Shown piece after piece: positions 10,088 to 20,825 of a stretch of DNA of 64,000 bases (within the stretch, counting starts at the first letter, position 1; each line of letters opens with the position of its first letter). The stretch is taken from positions 5,952,001 through 6,016,000 of the forward strand of contig OX637342.1 of NCBI GenBank assembly GCA_951799405.1, given 5' to 3'. Under the pieces are notes generated by a model. It searched no databases. It worked only from the letters and a program-made list of their open reading frames with translations, and was not told the origin of the DNA. The position numbers were made by a program, and so were the translations under genes. The DNA comes from Agapetus fuscipes. Its lineage: Eukaryota > Arthropoda > Insecta > Trichoptera > Glossosomatidae.

Positions 10088-10207
10088 TGGCGCCCAAGTC
10101 AAAGCATCAACGTTTCATTTGAAAAGAGTACAGAAACGCAAACAGCGTCTCTTTTGAGAGTTTCAGTTTTGATTTATTTTTTGATTAAGTTATAACTTTA
10201 AGGTGCT
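10088..10207. mobile_element. MITE-U remnant
   Basis: Contains CAAACAGCGTCTCTTTTGAG followed by AGTTTCAGTTTTGAT, which is the family centre. The arms are poorly preserved. Confidence 0.4.
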
Positions 10208-10436
10208 GGTCTGTGAGTTTTTGCATGAATGCGATCAAGACGTGAATCACACTGTTTATGGCAAAAATTATGTGACAGATGTAATTTCACTTTGAAACTG
10301 GTTGTATGGAGGAAACCATTTTTTACGTCATAGATAAGTGCGTATATATTTTACGCGATAAAAATAGGTAGCTGAAGTTGAATTGGCTTAATGATCAGAG
10401 GATTGTAAGAAGGAAGTAAAAACGAAACTAAACTTC

Positions 10437-10751
10437 TAAGCTACACATATAGTGTAACTTCTTTCCGCGTTTTCTCCGAAAGTGTCGCATGTGGCGAGTG
10501 GAATCTAATATTTTTTACAAATAAGGAGGCCAGCCTTACGCAAACCAGTTCAGTTGAAGTGGGGATATTCCAGCTCCTGAGGGGGCTGGTGCTTATTCCT
10601 TGTGAAGGAAGAGTAAACCTGCTGGTATTTTATTTTTGATTTTAAAATAAACATTGAAACGGGAAATTATTTCTGACATCTTCAGTGGAATTTGAACCAG
10701 AACTCATGGCATGGAATGCAAGCACTCTTCCAACTGAGCTTTCGAGCGGAC
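10437..10751 (-). mobile_element. SINE-T, full-length (type 1 tail)
   Basis: Begins with the inverted 3' end AAGCTACACATATAGTGTAA and passes CCGCGTTTTCTCCGAAAG, CAGTTGAAGTGG and CTCCTGAGGGGGCTGG. It ends in the tRNA-like head (AACTGAGCTTTCGAGCGGAC). It is the 3'-most unit of a three-SINE array. Confidence 0.9.
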
Positions 10752-11023
10752 TTCTTAACTGAGCTGCTGAAATTTCATAGACGGAATCGCATGTAGCAAG
10801 TGGAACCTATTTATTTTCACAGGTGATCACTTTATTTCGATTGGGGGCTACCCAGCTCTCCAGGGGGCTGTTTCTACATTTTTGTGAAGGCTGAGTAAAT
10901 TTTGCTGGTTTTAAACATTTACAAACACCAAAACGGAAAATAATTTCTCACACCCGTGGTGGGGATCAAACCATGACCTGGCATGGAATGCAAACGTTCT
11001 AACAACTGAGCTATCGAGGGGAC
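10752..11023 (-). mobile_element. SINE-T array unit (type 2 tail)
   Basis: Shares the SINE-T head and body but has a different 3' end (CTGCTGAAATTTCATAGACG on the plus strand). It joins its neighbours at equivalent points with no spacer, giving a period of about 272 bp. Confidence 0.85.
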
Positions 11024-11298
11024 CTCTAAACTAATCTGCTGAAATTTCAAATACGGAATCGCTTGTGGCAAATGAAACCTATTTATTTTCACAGGTAACC
11101 ACTTTATTAGAATTGGGAGTTTCCCCTCACTCCAGGGGGCTGGTTCTCAATTCCTGTAAAGGCTTAGTAAGCCTCGCTGGTTTTAGGCTTACAAACACAC
11201 CAAAACGGAAAATCATTTCTCACACCCGTGGTGGGGATCGAACTGTAACTTGACATACATAGAACGCAAAGTTCTACCAACTGATCTATCAGCCGGCA
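11024..11298 (-). mobile_element. SINE-T array unit (type 2 tail)
   Basis: Second type 2 unit, with the same junction (CTGCTGAAATTTCAAATACG) and the same CACACCCGTGGTGGGGATCG segment as its neighbour. The head ends ACTGATCTATCAGCCGGCAT. Confidence 0.85.
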
Positions 11299-11350
11299 TG
11301 AAATAACTAAATAATAATGAAATATAAAGAAAATTACAATCGTAAGATCA

Positions 11351-11662
11351 GTCCGGTCGATAGCTCAATTGGTAGAGTGCTTGCATTCCATGCCGTGAGC
11401 TCGGGTTCAAATCCCACTGAGGGTGTCAGAATTGATTTCCCGTTTCGGTGTTTATTTCCAACCCAGCCAAATATAATACCGGCAAGGTTTACTCAGCCTT
11501 CACAAGAAATGAGTACCAGCTCTCTCGGGAGCTGGGAACCCCCACTTCAACTGAAGTGGTTGGCCCCCTTACCTGTAAAAATAAATAGGTTCAACTCGCT
11601 ACATGTGACCCCTTCGGGGATAACGCGGCAAGAAGTTACCTACACTATATGTGTAGCTTAGT
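11351..11662 (+). mobile_element. SINE-T, best full-length copy
   Basis: Reference copy of 312 bp. The tRNA-like head GTCCGGTCGATAGCTCAATT carries box A (TAGCTCAATTGG) and box B (GGTTCAAATCC). The anticodon-position loop reads ATTCCAT (UCC, glycine-like by position). The body is GATTTCCCGTTTCGG..ATACCGGCAAGG..TTCACAAGAAATGAG..CTTCAACTGAAGTGG and the 3' end is ACGCGGCAAGAAG..TATATGTGTAGCTTAG, then a T-rich run. Pol III transcription and LINE-dependent movement are inferred from family knowledge. Confidence 0.95.
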
Positions 11663-12180
11663 TGTTTTTTTTTTGTTTTGTCAGATAAATGAAAGTCCTG
11701 CAACTTTTGCCCTCTTCCTCTGTAACTAGTAAGAAATTGGCTAATGTGAACTATTTTTTACAATGTGAACTATTTTTACAATTTATCAATGTTCTTAACA
11801 AAACATTCAATTAAATTCCCCATTTAACGGTCGACGTGAATGTGTAAATGTTCTTAAAAAAATACTTTTAATGCAAAAAAGTACATTTACATTTGAATTC
11901 CATTCCACGTTGCATTGAATTACTTTTTATACAACCACTTAACTCCGGAGCTGTAAACTGCGTGATGACGTCGTTATTCGACGTGACGTTGACAGGTCGT
12001 AAAAACTTTACTCCGGCGTGACATGACGAAGCTGTCAATGTAACTGGTTCGTCGCGCGTCCGTACAGTGTTGTGTCGACTCGTTAGGGGTACGGGAGCAA
12101 AAAAGCGACGCATTGACAGAAAAAAACCGATCGAGATGACTGTCGAATAATGAAACTATAGGAATACTACAAAATCATCA
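11663..12180. other. Unassigned; CpG-rich patch
   Basis: From 11940 to 12120 CpG is frequent (GACGTCGTTATTCGACGTGA), unlike the surroundings. The minus-strand frame at 11868-12113 (81 codons) has no motif. It may be another TIR element without a visible partner arm. Confidence 0.35.
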
Positions 12181-12305
12181 GGTATTTTCAACGTTATGTT
12201 AGCTTATGTGACTTTCAACTGATGGAAAAAAAACTACCAACACGATTGACATAAGTGCGTCCTTTTCATTCAGTATAAAGTCGCTATGCTAACGTTGAAA
12301 ATACC
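12181..12305. mobile_element. MITE-X (short TIR element)
   Basis: GGTATTTTCAACGTT at the left end and AACGTTGAAAATACC at the right end form a perfect 15-bp inverted repeat, with further pairing (GTTAGC/GCTA). A partial copy of the right arm occurs at 32013-32065 on the other strand. Confidence 0.7.
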
Positions 12306-12465
12306 GGGCCTTAGGCTTTAAGTCTTGCATGAGTAGTATATTGAATTGTTCAACAAGAAATAATACAAACAAATATTCATTATAAATGAACACTAATATG
12401 CCATAATCTCAAGCCTGTCAATGCTGAAACTCTTCTATCCTTTTTTTAATTCTTAGGACTTGTTC

Positions 12466-12712
12466 CTTGACTTACAGGTTGGTATGAGGCTGACCACCCA
12501 TACTGTATAAAATGGTTCACTTTGCCAATGGCACCCCTGTTTCAGGGAAGTTCGGCAAGAGTTGCAGGGCTTGTTTTCATTAGAGATTGGGTTTCTAAGT
12601 TGTAAGTCCACATGCGGCATGTGTCAGCGCGGACTTACATATACGTGTCTGCTTGTGGGAATGCATGTTATATGAATTATAAATGTAATATATCGTTGCA
12701 ACTCAGATTAAA
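12466..12712 (+). mobile_element. SINE-D, full-length
   Basis: CCTTGACTTACAGGTTGGTA..TTCAGGGAAGTTCGGCAAGA..CCACATGCGGCATGTGTC..GCTTGTGGGAATGCATG..TATCGTTGCAACTCAGATTA. One of the cleanest copies. Confidence 0.9.
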
Positions 12713-13039
12713 TATTATTATAATATATAGGACTGTTACACATTTTTAACGTTGTTTTCCTGCTGCTAGTGTATTTTTTAATGTCCATGTTCTTATTGAG
12801 CTCGTGCTGAAAACAAATCGTTTGTTAACCGATCGACATCAAACTTCACGTGAACTTTACCAGATAACCTACACGTTTTCTAAAAAAATGTTAACACTTG
12901 TCCTGACCACACTGTATTCAGCATCACCCAAATTTGATGGCTACCTATAAATAAGAACATAATACAATAATAATTACGATTTTGTTGTTGTTGTTTGGAC
13001 AGGTGTATAGCAAAGTCAAGAATGAATTCATTTTGACAG

Positions 13040-13335
13040 TTGAGTTGACTGTCATGGCAAGAAACTAACCAATGCTTTGCTGTGCCACTCATTAGTGACA
13101 CACTTCCTTGATCTGGCTCGCAAGCCGTGAAACCTCATGTTCTCCCGCACCAAAATCCTCCAGAACTCTCTGTCTTGTGCTGTTTCCTTCCATGGTCACC
13201 TTACTCCAAGGGCTTCCGCGTTGGCCTTGAAATTTTCTTCTCATCGTTTCTGAGTGGCATGTTGAGTGGCATGTTGAGTGGCGTGAGTGGCGTTCTTGAC
13301 ATCGGAAGGTGGCACTACAATGAAGGTTTCAAATA
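13040..13335 (-). mobile_element. LINE C-terminal remnant with short tandem repeat
   Basis: Minus-strand translation gives WKETAQDREFWRILVRENMR then FHGLRARSRK, the AAQDREWRxLV type of LINE C-terminus. At 13250-13292 TGAGTGGCATGT is repeated about four times. Frame is broken. Confidence 0.5.
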
Positions 13336-13977
13336 AATATACGGAATGACAGGATGGATGCTCACACAAGGACTAGAAATCAGGATATAAGTGTTTTAGA
13401 TTGTGCAACTACCAGAAAATGATTTGTATCTCATGGTGTGATCTTGTCTATCACGAGTAAGTTCGTCAACGTTTTAAATCATGGTAAAAGTCCTGTCTTC
13501 TAAAAAACCAATTCTGTTGAAGACAAAAAAAACTCTTCTCATTTATCTTGCTCAACCTTTCTTAGTCTGCTCTTGGACGTCAATTTCCTTCAATCTTCTC
13601 TATGCGTTTCTATCAGCTGTTGTGCTCAATTTTTTAAATCTAAACATTTGACGTTTATTCCAATGCAGTACTCAATAAGTCACCACGTTTGCTCGACGGG
13701 TTGATGAGTACCTGTTGGTCTGCGGGGACTATTTTATTTCATCTGTACCCTTCAAGTAAGCCTGGCAAGCATTTTTCTAAACGCTATCTTTAGGATACTC
13801 TGTCTAGGGGTTATAAGTTTATCTGACAATCATAGTGTAACAGAATAAAGATGGAAATTTAATCAGTTCTTTCTTGTCTGTTCAGCAAGAAAAGTCCCAT
13901 AATGAATTTGACTAAAAAGCTAGCTAAACATTGAAGGCACATTTAAGTCAATTGACAGATCGTATTAAAGATTTATC
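13336..13977. other. No recognised feature
   Basis: Mixed-composition sequence with no long frame and no family match. Confidence 0.4.
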
Positions 13978-14046
13978 CAATTGACGTAGAAGAGTTGCTT
14001 TCCGGGGTCTGTGGGAGCTGGAGCTTCCAGACGTTTTGTCCATAAT
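13978..14046 (-). mobile_element. Penelope-like terminal fragment
   Basis: The minus strand reads ACAAAACGTCTGGAAGCTCC then AGCTCC, matching 52515-52540 (GAAACGTCTGGAAGCTCCAG). It then continues through a related AGACC..GGAAAGCAACTCTTCTACG. The hammerhead-like 5' part is cut off by MITE-S. Confidence 0.5.
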
Positions 14047-14047
14047 C

Positions 14048-14277
14048 CCCCCAGTTCTTCTTTGGCTTTCTACCATTTGCTTCAAAGATCACTTTTAAAT
14101 TAAATTGTCTTAAGAATGATGTTCTAAGTAATCTGAGCTAAGAAAAAGACGTAAAACACGATAATGTGAGAGTTGTTTCAGTGTTCATAAGACACATTTG
14201 TCCATTACACATACAAACATTGCTCATGTGAAATAACCTCTGATGAACACAAGAAAAACAGGCACTAAGGGGACGCC
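14048..14277 (-). mobile_element. MITE-S copy 2
   Basis: Starts CCCCCCAGTTCTTCTTTGGC and ends AACAGGCACTAAGGGGACG, the imperfect terminal inverted repeats. The interior TTGTCTTAAGAATGATGTTC and GCTCATGTGAAATAACCTCT match the other copies. It abuts the Penelope-like fragment. Confidence 0.65.
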
Positions 14278-14964
14278 ATGTCTGCAAAAAACTCTTATCT
14301 ATCTAATTGTAAGTCAGAGCCAAAAGCATTTTCGACAAAATAACACATCAAAACCGTACATTTTGGAAGGAAATTTGTGAGGTATATGTTCAGGAGTGGA
14401 AAAGCGAGGGTGATGATGATGACGATCCCTTATTTATTACAAGAGGCATGCCGCTTCCAAACGAACGACTTTTTTTATATCATCGATGGTCCGAGATGCC
14501 AAAGATAAGCGTAATTCAGGCGTCAGAATACTGAGCTGTGATAATAAAGAGGCTAAAACTCTACCCGAGGTGACGTTCGAGAGAAATGTTTTTTTAACTC
14601 AATTGCCTCGGTGTGGAATGTTTTAATTTCTTTTGATACACACTGCTGGGTAATTAATTAAACTAAAATATAGTTAAATTTAACATTTAAATTGAGATTT
14701 AAATGCCTCTAAACTAAATAGGTACTACTGAAATAAATATGTTTCAACTTACTTAAGTCCCCACAGAAGAGTGTATTTTTTTAATGCTGTAAAAAAACAA
14801 TAAAGTGATTGTACATCTATATCCTCGATAGGTTGTCGCTGACATTATTTGGTTTTCAAATAAGTCGTATGGAATCAAAAAAGCTCATCTAAGATTTGTT
14901 CTCTTTTAAGAAAAAATATGGGAACACAGAAAATGCAATGGCAACGCATTTTTTTTTTTTTTTT
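14278..14964. other. No recognised feature
   Basis: Contains a short (GATGAT) run near 14412. The rest is AT-rich. Confidence 0.4.
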
Positions 14965-15208
14965 ATAATCTATAATCTAAGTTGCAAGGATATATTCATT
15001 CAAAGCTCTCAAATGTATGCCCACAAACAAACACGTATAGTTCGCGCATACAAATGGTGATTGTGTACTTACAAATAAAATCCAAACCTCAAATGAACAT
15101 AAGCCCTGCAACTCTTGCCGACATTCCCTAAAACAGGGGTGACATTGGCAAAGTGAACCATTTTTTACAGTATGGGTGGTCAGCCTCATACCAACCTAAA
15201 AGTCAAGG
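14965..15208 (-). mobile_element. SINE-D, full-length
   Basis: TATAATCTAAGTTGCAAGGA..GCAACTCTTGCCGACATTCC..ACAGTATGGGTGGTCAGCCT..ACCAACC..AGTCAAGG. It belongs to the subfamily with (TATAATC)n tail and CAAATAAAATCCAAAC. Confidence 0.9.
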
Positions 15209-15897
15209 AATAAGAATAATTTTTATCTAGGTATAGCTAAGCTATAGATAAAACCTAACCATTGTCGTACACACACTTCACATGAGTTTCAACATATTGT
15301 TTTTTACTTGGCGTACCTACATACATAATCGGAAAAAAAAAATTTGCTGTCTTTGAGTTTATACAACTCGAATGCGACCTTTATTGGGATAAGATATACA
15401 TAATTTAAAAATAATTAATGGGTTATGCAATGTACAATAATGTAAGCTGGAAGAAGATGTGAAAGCAAAGGACAGAGGTTGGGCATGTAGATAAAACGGA
15501 TGACGAAAAAGCTACCAAGTTTATACATACAATGAAAAATTGAAAGAAAAAAAAAGAAAAAGGGAAAACATGATTAAAGATTGGGATATGTATAGTTAAA
15601 ATGTACCTACATGAAAAAAAGTATGCAATGAATGAGGAAAAAAAAGACACTCTCAACAAAATGGCAAAAAAAACACGTTAATGATCATGGAGGTATGTTG
15701 AGATTTTAATATTGAAATTAATAAACAAAATAAAAATGAAAATGTTGCTACATTAATAAATTAATTGAACGAGGTATGCAAGGATAGCAAAAAGTTAAGG
15801 CAAATCTAGAGAGGCTCCTGCTACCCACAGCGAAATTTCGATAGAGTAACAGTTAGAAATATGTAAGTAATTAGTGAATGACACGAACACGCAGTTA
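15209..15897. other. AT-rich, nothing recognised
   Basis: The minus-strand frame at 15423-15659 (78 codons) is phenylalanine and isoleucine rich and tracks base composition. I do not believe it is coding. Confidence 0.4.
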
Positions 15898-16191
15898 AAC
15901 TACACATAAAGTGTAAATTTTTGCCGCGTTATCCACGAAGGGTTTCGCATGTGGCGAGAGGAACTTATTTATTTTTACAGGTTAAAGGGCCGGGCTTACG
16001 TGGGAGATTTCCAGTTCCCGAGTGGGCTAGTACTCATTTATTTTGACGGTTCAGTAAGCCTTGCCGTTATTATATTTTCGGTTTGAAATAAACATCGAAA
16101 CGGAAAATCATATCTGACATCCTCGGTGAACTTCGAACGCAAGCTCTCGGCATGGAAAGCAAGCGCTCTAACAACTGAAATATCACCCAAA
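15898..16191 (-). mobile_element. SINE-T, full-length, degenerate
   Basis: AACTACACATAAAGTGTAAA..CGCGTTATCCACGAAGGG..CATCGAAACGGAAAATCATA..CTCTCGGCATGGAAAGCAAG..AACTGAAATATCACCCAAAC. Head and both ends are present. Confidence 0.85.
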
Positions 16192-16637
16192 CTATGGACT
16201 GGACAATGAAAGAAATCCTATACGTAGTAAGTATGTTTTTATTCAGGTTTTTAACCACCGAGAAAGCCGAAGCATTGATTTACATATATTTTTAAATGTT
16301 ATCAAAGCGAACCCCTGCGGCGGCGCTGCCTCCATTCTAAATGAATAAATGATAGCCTTTTAAATTGAATCAATAAATATCGACACGTGATAGCCGCCAT
16401 CTTCCGACATTAAATACATATTGCTTAGCAATTACTTTTTTATTTTTTTACAGGTACCTACCTACTTCCTAGATTGGAAATTAAATCAAAAACCCTTAAT
16501 TCAACTTAATCCCGAGTATAAAACATTGCGTCAATTTTCATTAATAGCGTGTATAGAAAATGTATGGAAAATAAAAAGCACCCCTAGTGATAGATCCTAG
16601 AAGCTGTAATGGGCTCTAGAATCTTCTGCAGCTTGTA
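16192..16637. other. No recognised feature
   Basis: No frame above 60 codons and no repeat family match. Confidence 0.4.
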
Positions 16638-16877
16638 ATACTTGTTTGTCCGATCGCTTACAGAGGAAATTTCACATAGGCAAAGTTTGTATGCATACCT
16701 ACTGGACTAATGTGTCTTAGGAATGCTGGATATTAATTTTGAAAATATTAAGAGCAGCTCTCACATTATTGTGTTTTACGTTTTTTTCTCAGCTCAGATG
16801 TGACTCTTAGGAAAATTTCATTTAAAGGCCATCTTTGAATCAAATGTTAGATAAGCCAAACAAGCACTGGGGGGACG
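16638..16877 (+). mobile_element. MITE-S copy 3
   Basis: ATACTTGTTTGTCCG at the left and ATAAGCCAAACAAGCACTGG at the right are imperfect inverted ends. The interior CACATTATTGTGTTTTACGT and ATCTTTGAATCAAATGTTAG match the other copies. Confidence 0.65.
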
Positions 16878-17239
16878 ATATGGCAAGTTTTTAAAAGCAA
16901 ACGACAACTTCAAAATGTTGGGTCATCTTAAATAAATAAGGAAAAATTAAGTAATTTAAAAATATGTAGTGAAGTTGAGTAAATTCTGTCACATGAGAAT
17001 TGATGGCTTTTTCAACACCATAACAAAATCAATCACCATGGCAACGCGGCTTACGTGTCGCACATTTCATCTAAAGTTGATGTCGATACATCACTGCATG
17101 ATGGCGTTAAATTATAATAATTATGGAGCAAGGTAAATGGCAGTTTAAAAATTAGATTTTAAAAAACTCATACAAATTTTCCAATGAGATATCAGATTTC
17201 TTTTCTCCATATTATTTAAAACTGAACATAACTACTAAC
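16878..17239. other. No recognised feature
   Basis: AT-rich stretch with no frame and no repeat match. Confidence 0.35.
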
Positions 17240-17385
17240 GAAAAAAGTGTACAGAGGAAAATGTGGAAGGGGAAGACCGAAGAAGGAATGGATAGACCAA
17301 ATAGGTGAGATTGCGAAAGAATGGAACCTGCAGAGTGAGAATTAAAGAAGACTATGTATTTGGAAAGTGATTAATGTAGAAGAAT
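17240..17385 (+). mobile_element. LINE C-terminus, part 1
   Basis: Encodes VYRGNVEGGRPKKEWIDQIG, then EIAKEWNLQSEN, followed by a stop and RRLCIWKVINVEE. Same LINE family as 51424-51770. Interrupted after AATGTAGAAGAA by an insert of about 95 bp. Confidence 0.75.
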
Positions 17386-17480
17386 AAATGATAATGAATT
17401 ATTAATTGATAATTGACCTGTTTCTGGCCAGGCAGAATAGGTTGGTGAATTGCATTCCTCTTCACAAATTAATTTAATAA
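17386..17480. mobile_element. Short insert shared with 22.8 kb
   Basis: The segment CCTGTTTCTGGCCAGGCAGA, then ATAGGTTGGTGAATTGCATT and CCTCTTCACAA, is identical to 22828-22877. It is bounded by AATTATTAATTGATAATT and AAATTAATTTAATAA. It splits a LINE, so it is a mobile unit rather than part of that LINE. Confidence 0.6.
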
Positions 17481-17575
17481 AAAGAGTTGAAAGATATATG
17501 CAAGGACAGAAAAAAGAGGAGACGCATCTGTGGAGGTACCGGCCACCCTTAGTGGAACGGTGGCAGAATACAGTA
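17481..17575 (+). mobile_element. LINE C-terminus, part 2
   Basis: Resumes the LINE: AAAGATATATGCAAGGACAG, then GAGACGCATCTGTGGAGGTA and CCGGCCACCCTTAGTGGAAC. This matches the reverse complement of 51475-51535. Confidence 0.7.
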
Positions 17576-17679
17576 CAGTACAGATACACATATATCTGCT
17601 TATACGTTTTTCAACACATACAAGGAACTTGAAAAGGGGTTTTCTCATCTCCCGAAGCAACTGCTTTCTATTTGTTCTG

Positions 17680-17820
17680 AATAAACCTTACCGATATTTT
17701 TATTGAAGGTTCATATTAACTACAAAACGGTTAATCATTTCTGACACCCTTTGTAAAGATTGAACGTTAGACCTCTGGCATGAAACGCAAGCATTCTACA
17801 AGCTGAGCTATCGAACAGAT
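17680..17820 (-). mobile_element. SINE-T 5' half
   Basis: AATAAACCTTACCGATATTT..ATCATTTCTGACACCCTTTG..GAGCTATCGAACAGAT. The 3' half is missing. Confidence 0.75.
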
Positions 17821-17889
17821 TTCATGACAAATCATTGATAGTTCACACCAGTCAGGTTTCATTATAAACAGTATCTAAGTTGTAAAACG

Positions 17890-18025
17890 GTCACAATTTA
17901 ACTCAAGCGAAGGCTTTACTAGAAATTATATCAAAATGAAAACAGCGCCTTTAGCGAGTACTTTAGTTTCTTTGCAGATACAGTAAACGCAGTGGTTTAA
18001 TATAAACATAAAGTTTGCTTGAGGT
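17890..18025. mobile_element. MITE-U copy 5
   Basis: Centre AAAACAGCGCCTTTAGCGAG, then TACTTTAGTTTC. Arm CACAATTTAACTCAAGCGAA. The right arm is diverged. Confidence 0.5.
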
Positions 18026-18404
18026 TCACTCTGCATGCACCTCACGCACCACGCTACAGCGATACATTTTGGTTTCACACGACTGAGTTGTTATGAAATG
18101 ATAGTCTAGTATGAGAGAGTGACACAACAGGTTGTGTAGTTACAATAATGATTATATCAGGGATGTTTACGAATAATCTTCTTATTCTTCTTCCTGAGAC
18201 TTTATCAGAACACTTCTAAAGAAGTCTTCCTCCAAACAATTTTCATGATCAATTGACTGATGTATTCAGCTTTTTTTAATTCGCAATTCGATGTGTCGTT
18301 GGAGGAATTTCAAAAAACCGTCAAAACAACTGCAGAATTTTTAGGTCATAAAGTAAACGTTTGCCAAAAGTAAACGGAGGATAAAGGTCTCCCGTCGCTA
18401 CGAG

Positions 18405-18443
18405 CCTTGATAATGTTCCCCGCTCGAGGGAATGAAACGTCGG
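18405..18443 (+). ncRNA. Hammerhead-like motif, Penelope type
   Basis: CCTTGATAAT, stem GTTCCC / GGGAAT with a short loop, then GAAACGTCGG. It has the same layout as 63230-63268. Flanks (AACTGCAATTAGAACATAGT) also resemble those downstream of the 63.2 kb site, supporting a common Penelope-like source. Confidence 0.4.
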
Positions 18444-18449
18444 CAGATA

Positions 18450-19212
18450 AAATAACTGCAATTAGAACATAGTCTAACCCGAGAAAAACTATATCATTAA
18501 ACACCGACCATGAAAGTGAAAGTGAAAGTTTAAAACTTTATTAAATCTTTTTCAATTGCTTACAATTTAACTAAGCTTAGCAACAAACAAATCCAAGATA
18601 ACTTAAAAATTTGATAATACCATTAAATCTAAAATTTATAAAGTCAACCCTGAAAATGTGAATTTCAATACACAAGCCTTTACATTCTACTCCTATTCCT
18701 CGAGCCGTCCCACAATATACGTCACCATACACTTTACACCGCAAAATGAACGCTGATAAAGTGATTCCCAATAAACATTTCGTTGGTACAATGCAGGCCA
18801 ACAAATAAGCGTCTGATTTGTGTAAAACACATTGTCGTTTGTACGATTCGATATGAGATAAACCTCTATATAGGGTCCACGGAATTTGTAGACCGGCATT
18901 CTTGGGCGACGCTTGCGATAGCGCCCTATGCATAAATCTCGCTGTAACTTAGCGCTGAATGAAACAGTTGTCATGGAGACTAAGTAAAATCGTAATTCAA
19001 AGAGTCGGCTAAGTGTCGATGATAAAGTTTAATAGCCTTACACAATGGTACGAATCAAGAGTTATTTTTTTATTTCATTCAAAATTATTCAATGAAAACT
19101 TTTTATTTTAAGAAACAAATATACATTTTATGTTATGGTGTATGGGTTATACACATGGTTCAAGTGTTCGTTCAAAATAATCCAAACTTCACACGAATGT
19201 ACGCATTGTAAT
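18450..19212. other. No confident feature
   Basis: Minus-strand frames at 18577-18933 (118 codons) and 18693-18974 (93 codons) overlap in different phases and neither has a motif. A short (AAAGTG)n run lies at 18510. Confidence 0.35.
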
Positions 19213-19305
19213 GTAAGTCCTCCTGAAACCGGGGTGGCATAGACAAAAGTGATCAAAGTTGTTACAGCTTGGGGGTCCACCTCATACCAACCTATTAGTC
19301 AAGGA
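19213..19305 (-). mobile_element. SINE-D 5' fragment
   Basis: CTCCTGAAACCGGGGTGGCA..GTTACAGCTTGGGGGTCCAC..CATACCAACCTATTAGTCAA followed by GGA. It sits head-to-head with the next SINE-D. Confidence 0.75.
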
Positions 19306-19342
19306 ACTAGAGAAGATAATTTCTTTCCGAGCTCCCGTAATT

Positions 19343-19587
19343 TTCCTTGACAAATATGTTGGTATGAAACTGACCACCCATACTGAAAGAAAATGGTTCA
19401 CTTTGCAAATTTTATCAATGTTGCATGGAAGGTCGGTAAGAGTTGAAGGGTTATATATTCATTTAAGATTGGGTTTTATGTTGTAAGTCCACATGCGGCA
19501 TGTGTAAGCGTGAATTTCTACGTGTCTGCTTATGGGAGCGCAAGTAATATGAATCTTAAATGTAATGTATCTCTGCAACTTATACTA
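19343..19587 (+). mobile_element. SINE-D, full-length
   Basis: CCTTGACAAATATGTTGGTA..GACCACCCATACTGAAAGAA..GGAAGGTCGGTAAGAGTTGA..GTCCACATGCGGCATGTGTA..CTCTGCAACTTATACTA. Confidence 0.85.
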
Positions 19588-19928
19588 TAGTGTATTTTGG
19601 TTTTTTTTTATTCATATCTCAGTGGAATGAACTTTTTAACAATTTTTACAGATCACTTTCCTACAAGAAAAAATATTGTCTCTGAACTCGTAACAATAAA
19701 TAGTCCATCATATTTGTTATAATGCGTTGTCTCCTGATTGAAATATATAAATACGTAAAAATTAGTCACAAGATAGCATGCACATAATCTCGACTTAACA
19801 AACGTGCCAGTACTGTGATTCACTTTAATCAATGCTTAAAATCGTGTTTAATTTATAGTGTACACTATTCACCGAGCACGTACGCCGTTTGTTATTCGCC
19901 GTGTAAGTCTTATTCACAGTCCACTCTA

Positions 19929-20071
19929 AGTACACAACTTCACCTTTAAACTCAACAATAATGCTTACCAAAAAAATGCATGTAAACTAATACAGCGCCT
20001 CTAGTGAGAGTTTGAGTTTAAATACATTTTTAGTGGTACACTATGGTTAGTTGTCGTAATGTCAGTGGCGT
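19929..20071. mobile_element. MITE-U copy 6
   Basis: CTTTAAACTCAACAATAATG, centre ACAGCGCCTCTAGTGAGAGT, then right arm TGGTACACTATGGTTAGTTG. Confidence 0.65.
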
Positions 20072-20825
20072 ACCTACGGTTTCTGCCGTGCGCATGCTGG
20101 ATAATTAAAGTTGCAATAAATCATAAATAATAAATCCTACCCCGTTTTTTCTTTTCCTCAGTATATCTTAATTTCTTCAGACTTAGATTTTGGATTTAAA
20201 CAATAAAACACTTAAAATCCTCCCAACTATATTTTTAACGAAATTCATTACTACGAAATTCACATACTATCAAAAAAAGGTGGATTATAGATCAGAAACA
20301 AAGAATAAGTCAATTGTTCTGATATTCGAATAAAACGCACCTAACGCTACAGTGTATTCAACATACGTACAATGAGTCGTTCATAAATTGCGAACCTGTA
20401 ACTAGCTTCAGTCTGGAATCGTAAAATTTAATGGTCCTAAAAGCTTAGCTTATCTTGACAACAATATGTTGTGTATTAGAGGCATTATATATTATATGTG
20501 AATGAATGGTTTCATTTTTAATGAGAAGAGAGCTAAGCCGCAATTTTCTTTACATTTTCATACAAACTTTACGACTTTTAGCATTTTTTCATATGTTAAT
20601 AATTAATATACATTAGACAAACACAGGTATATCGCTTGATACATTGATACTGTATCATTTGTCCATGACTAATAATAAAAGCCAACTGTCCCACACAATA
20701 TATGGTAATGGCTGAATTACGATGGCGGTAAATTTAAAAAGACGATTGACGATAAAAATGTTTAATCTATTAAAATGAACTTTCACGAAGTAACTGCTAA
20801 AAACCTAAATAATATAATCTATTTG
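20072..20825. other. No recognised feature
   Basis: AT-rich. No long frame and no family match. Confidence 0.4.

Noticed and set aside
18577..18974. Overlapping minus-strand frames of 118 and 93 codons
   Set aside because: Two different phases are open over the same bases, and neither resembles a known protein.
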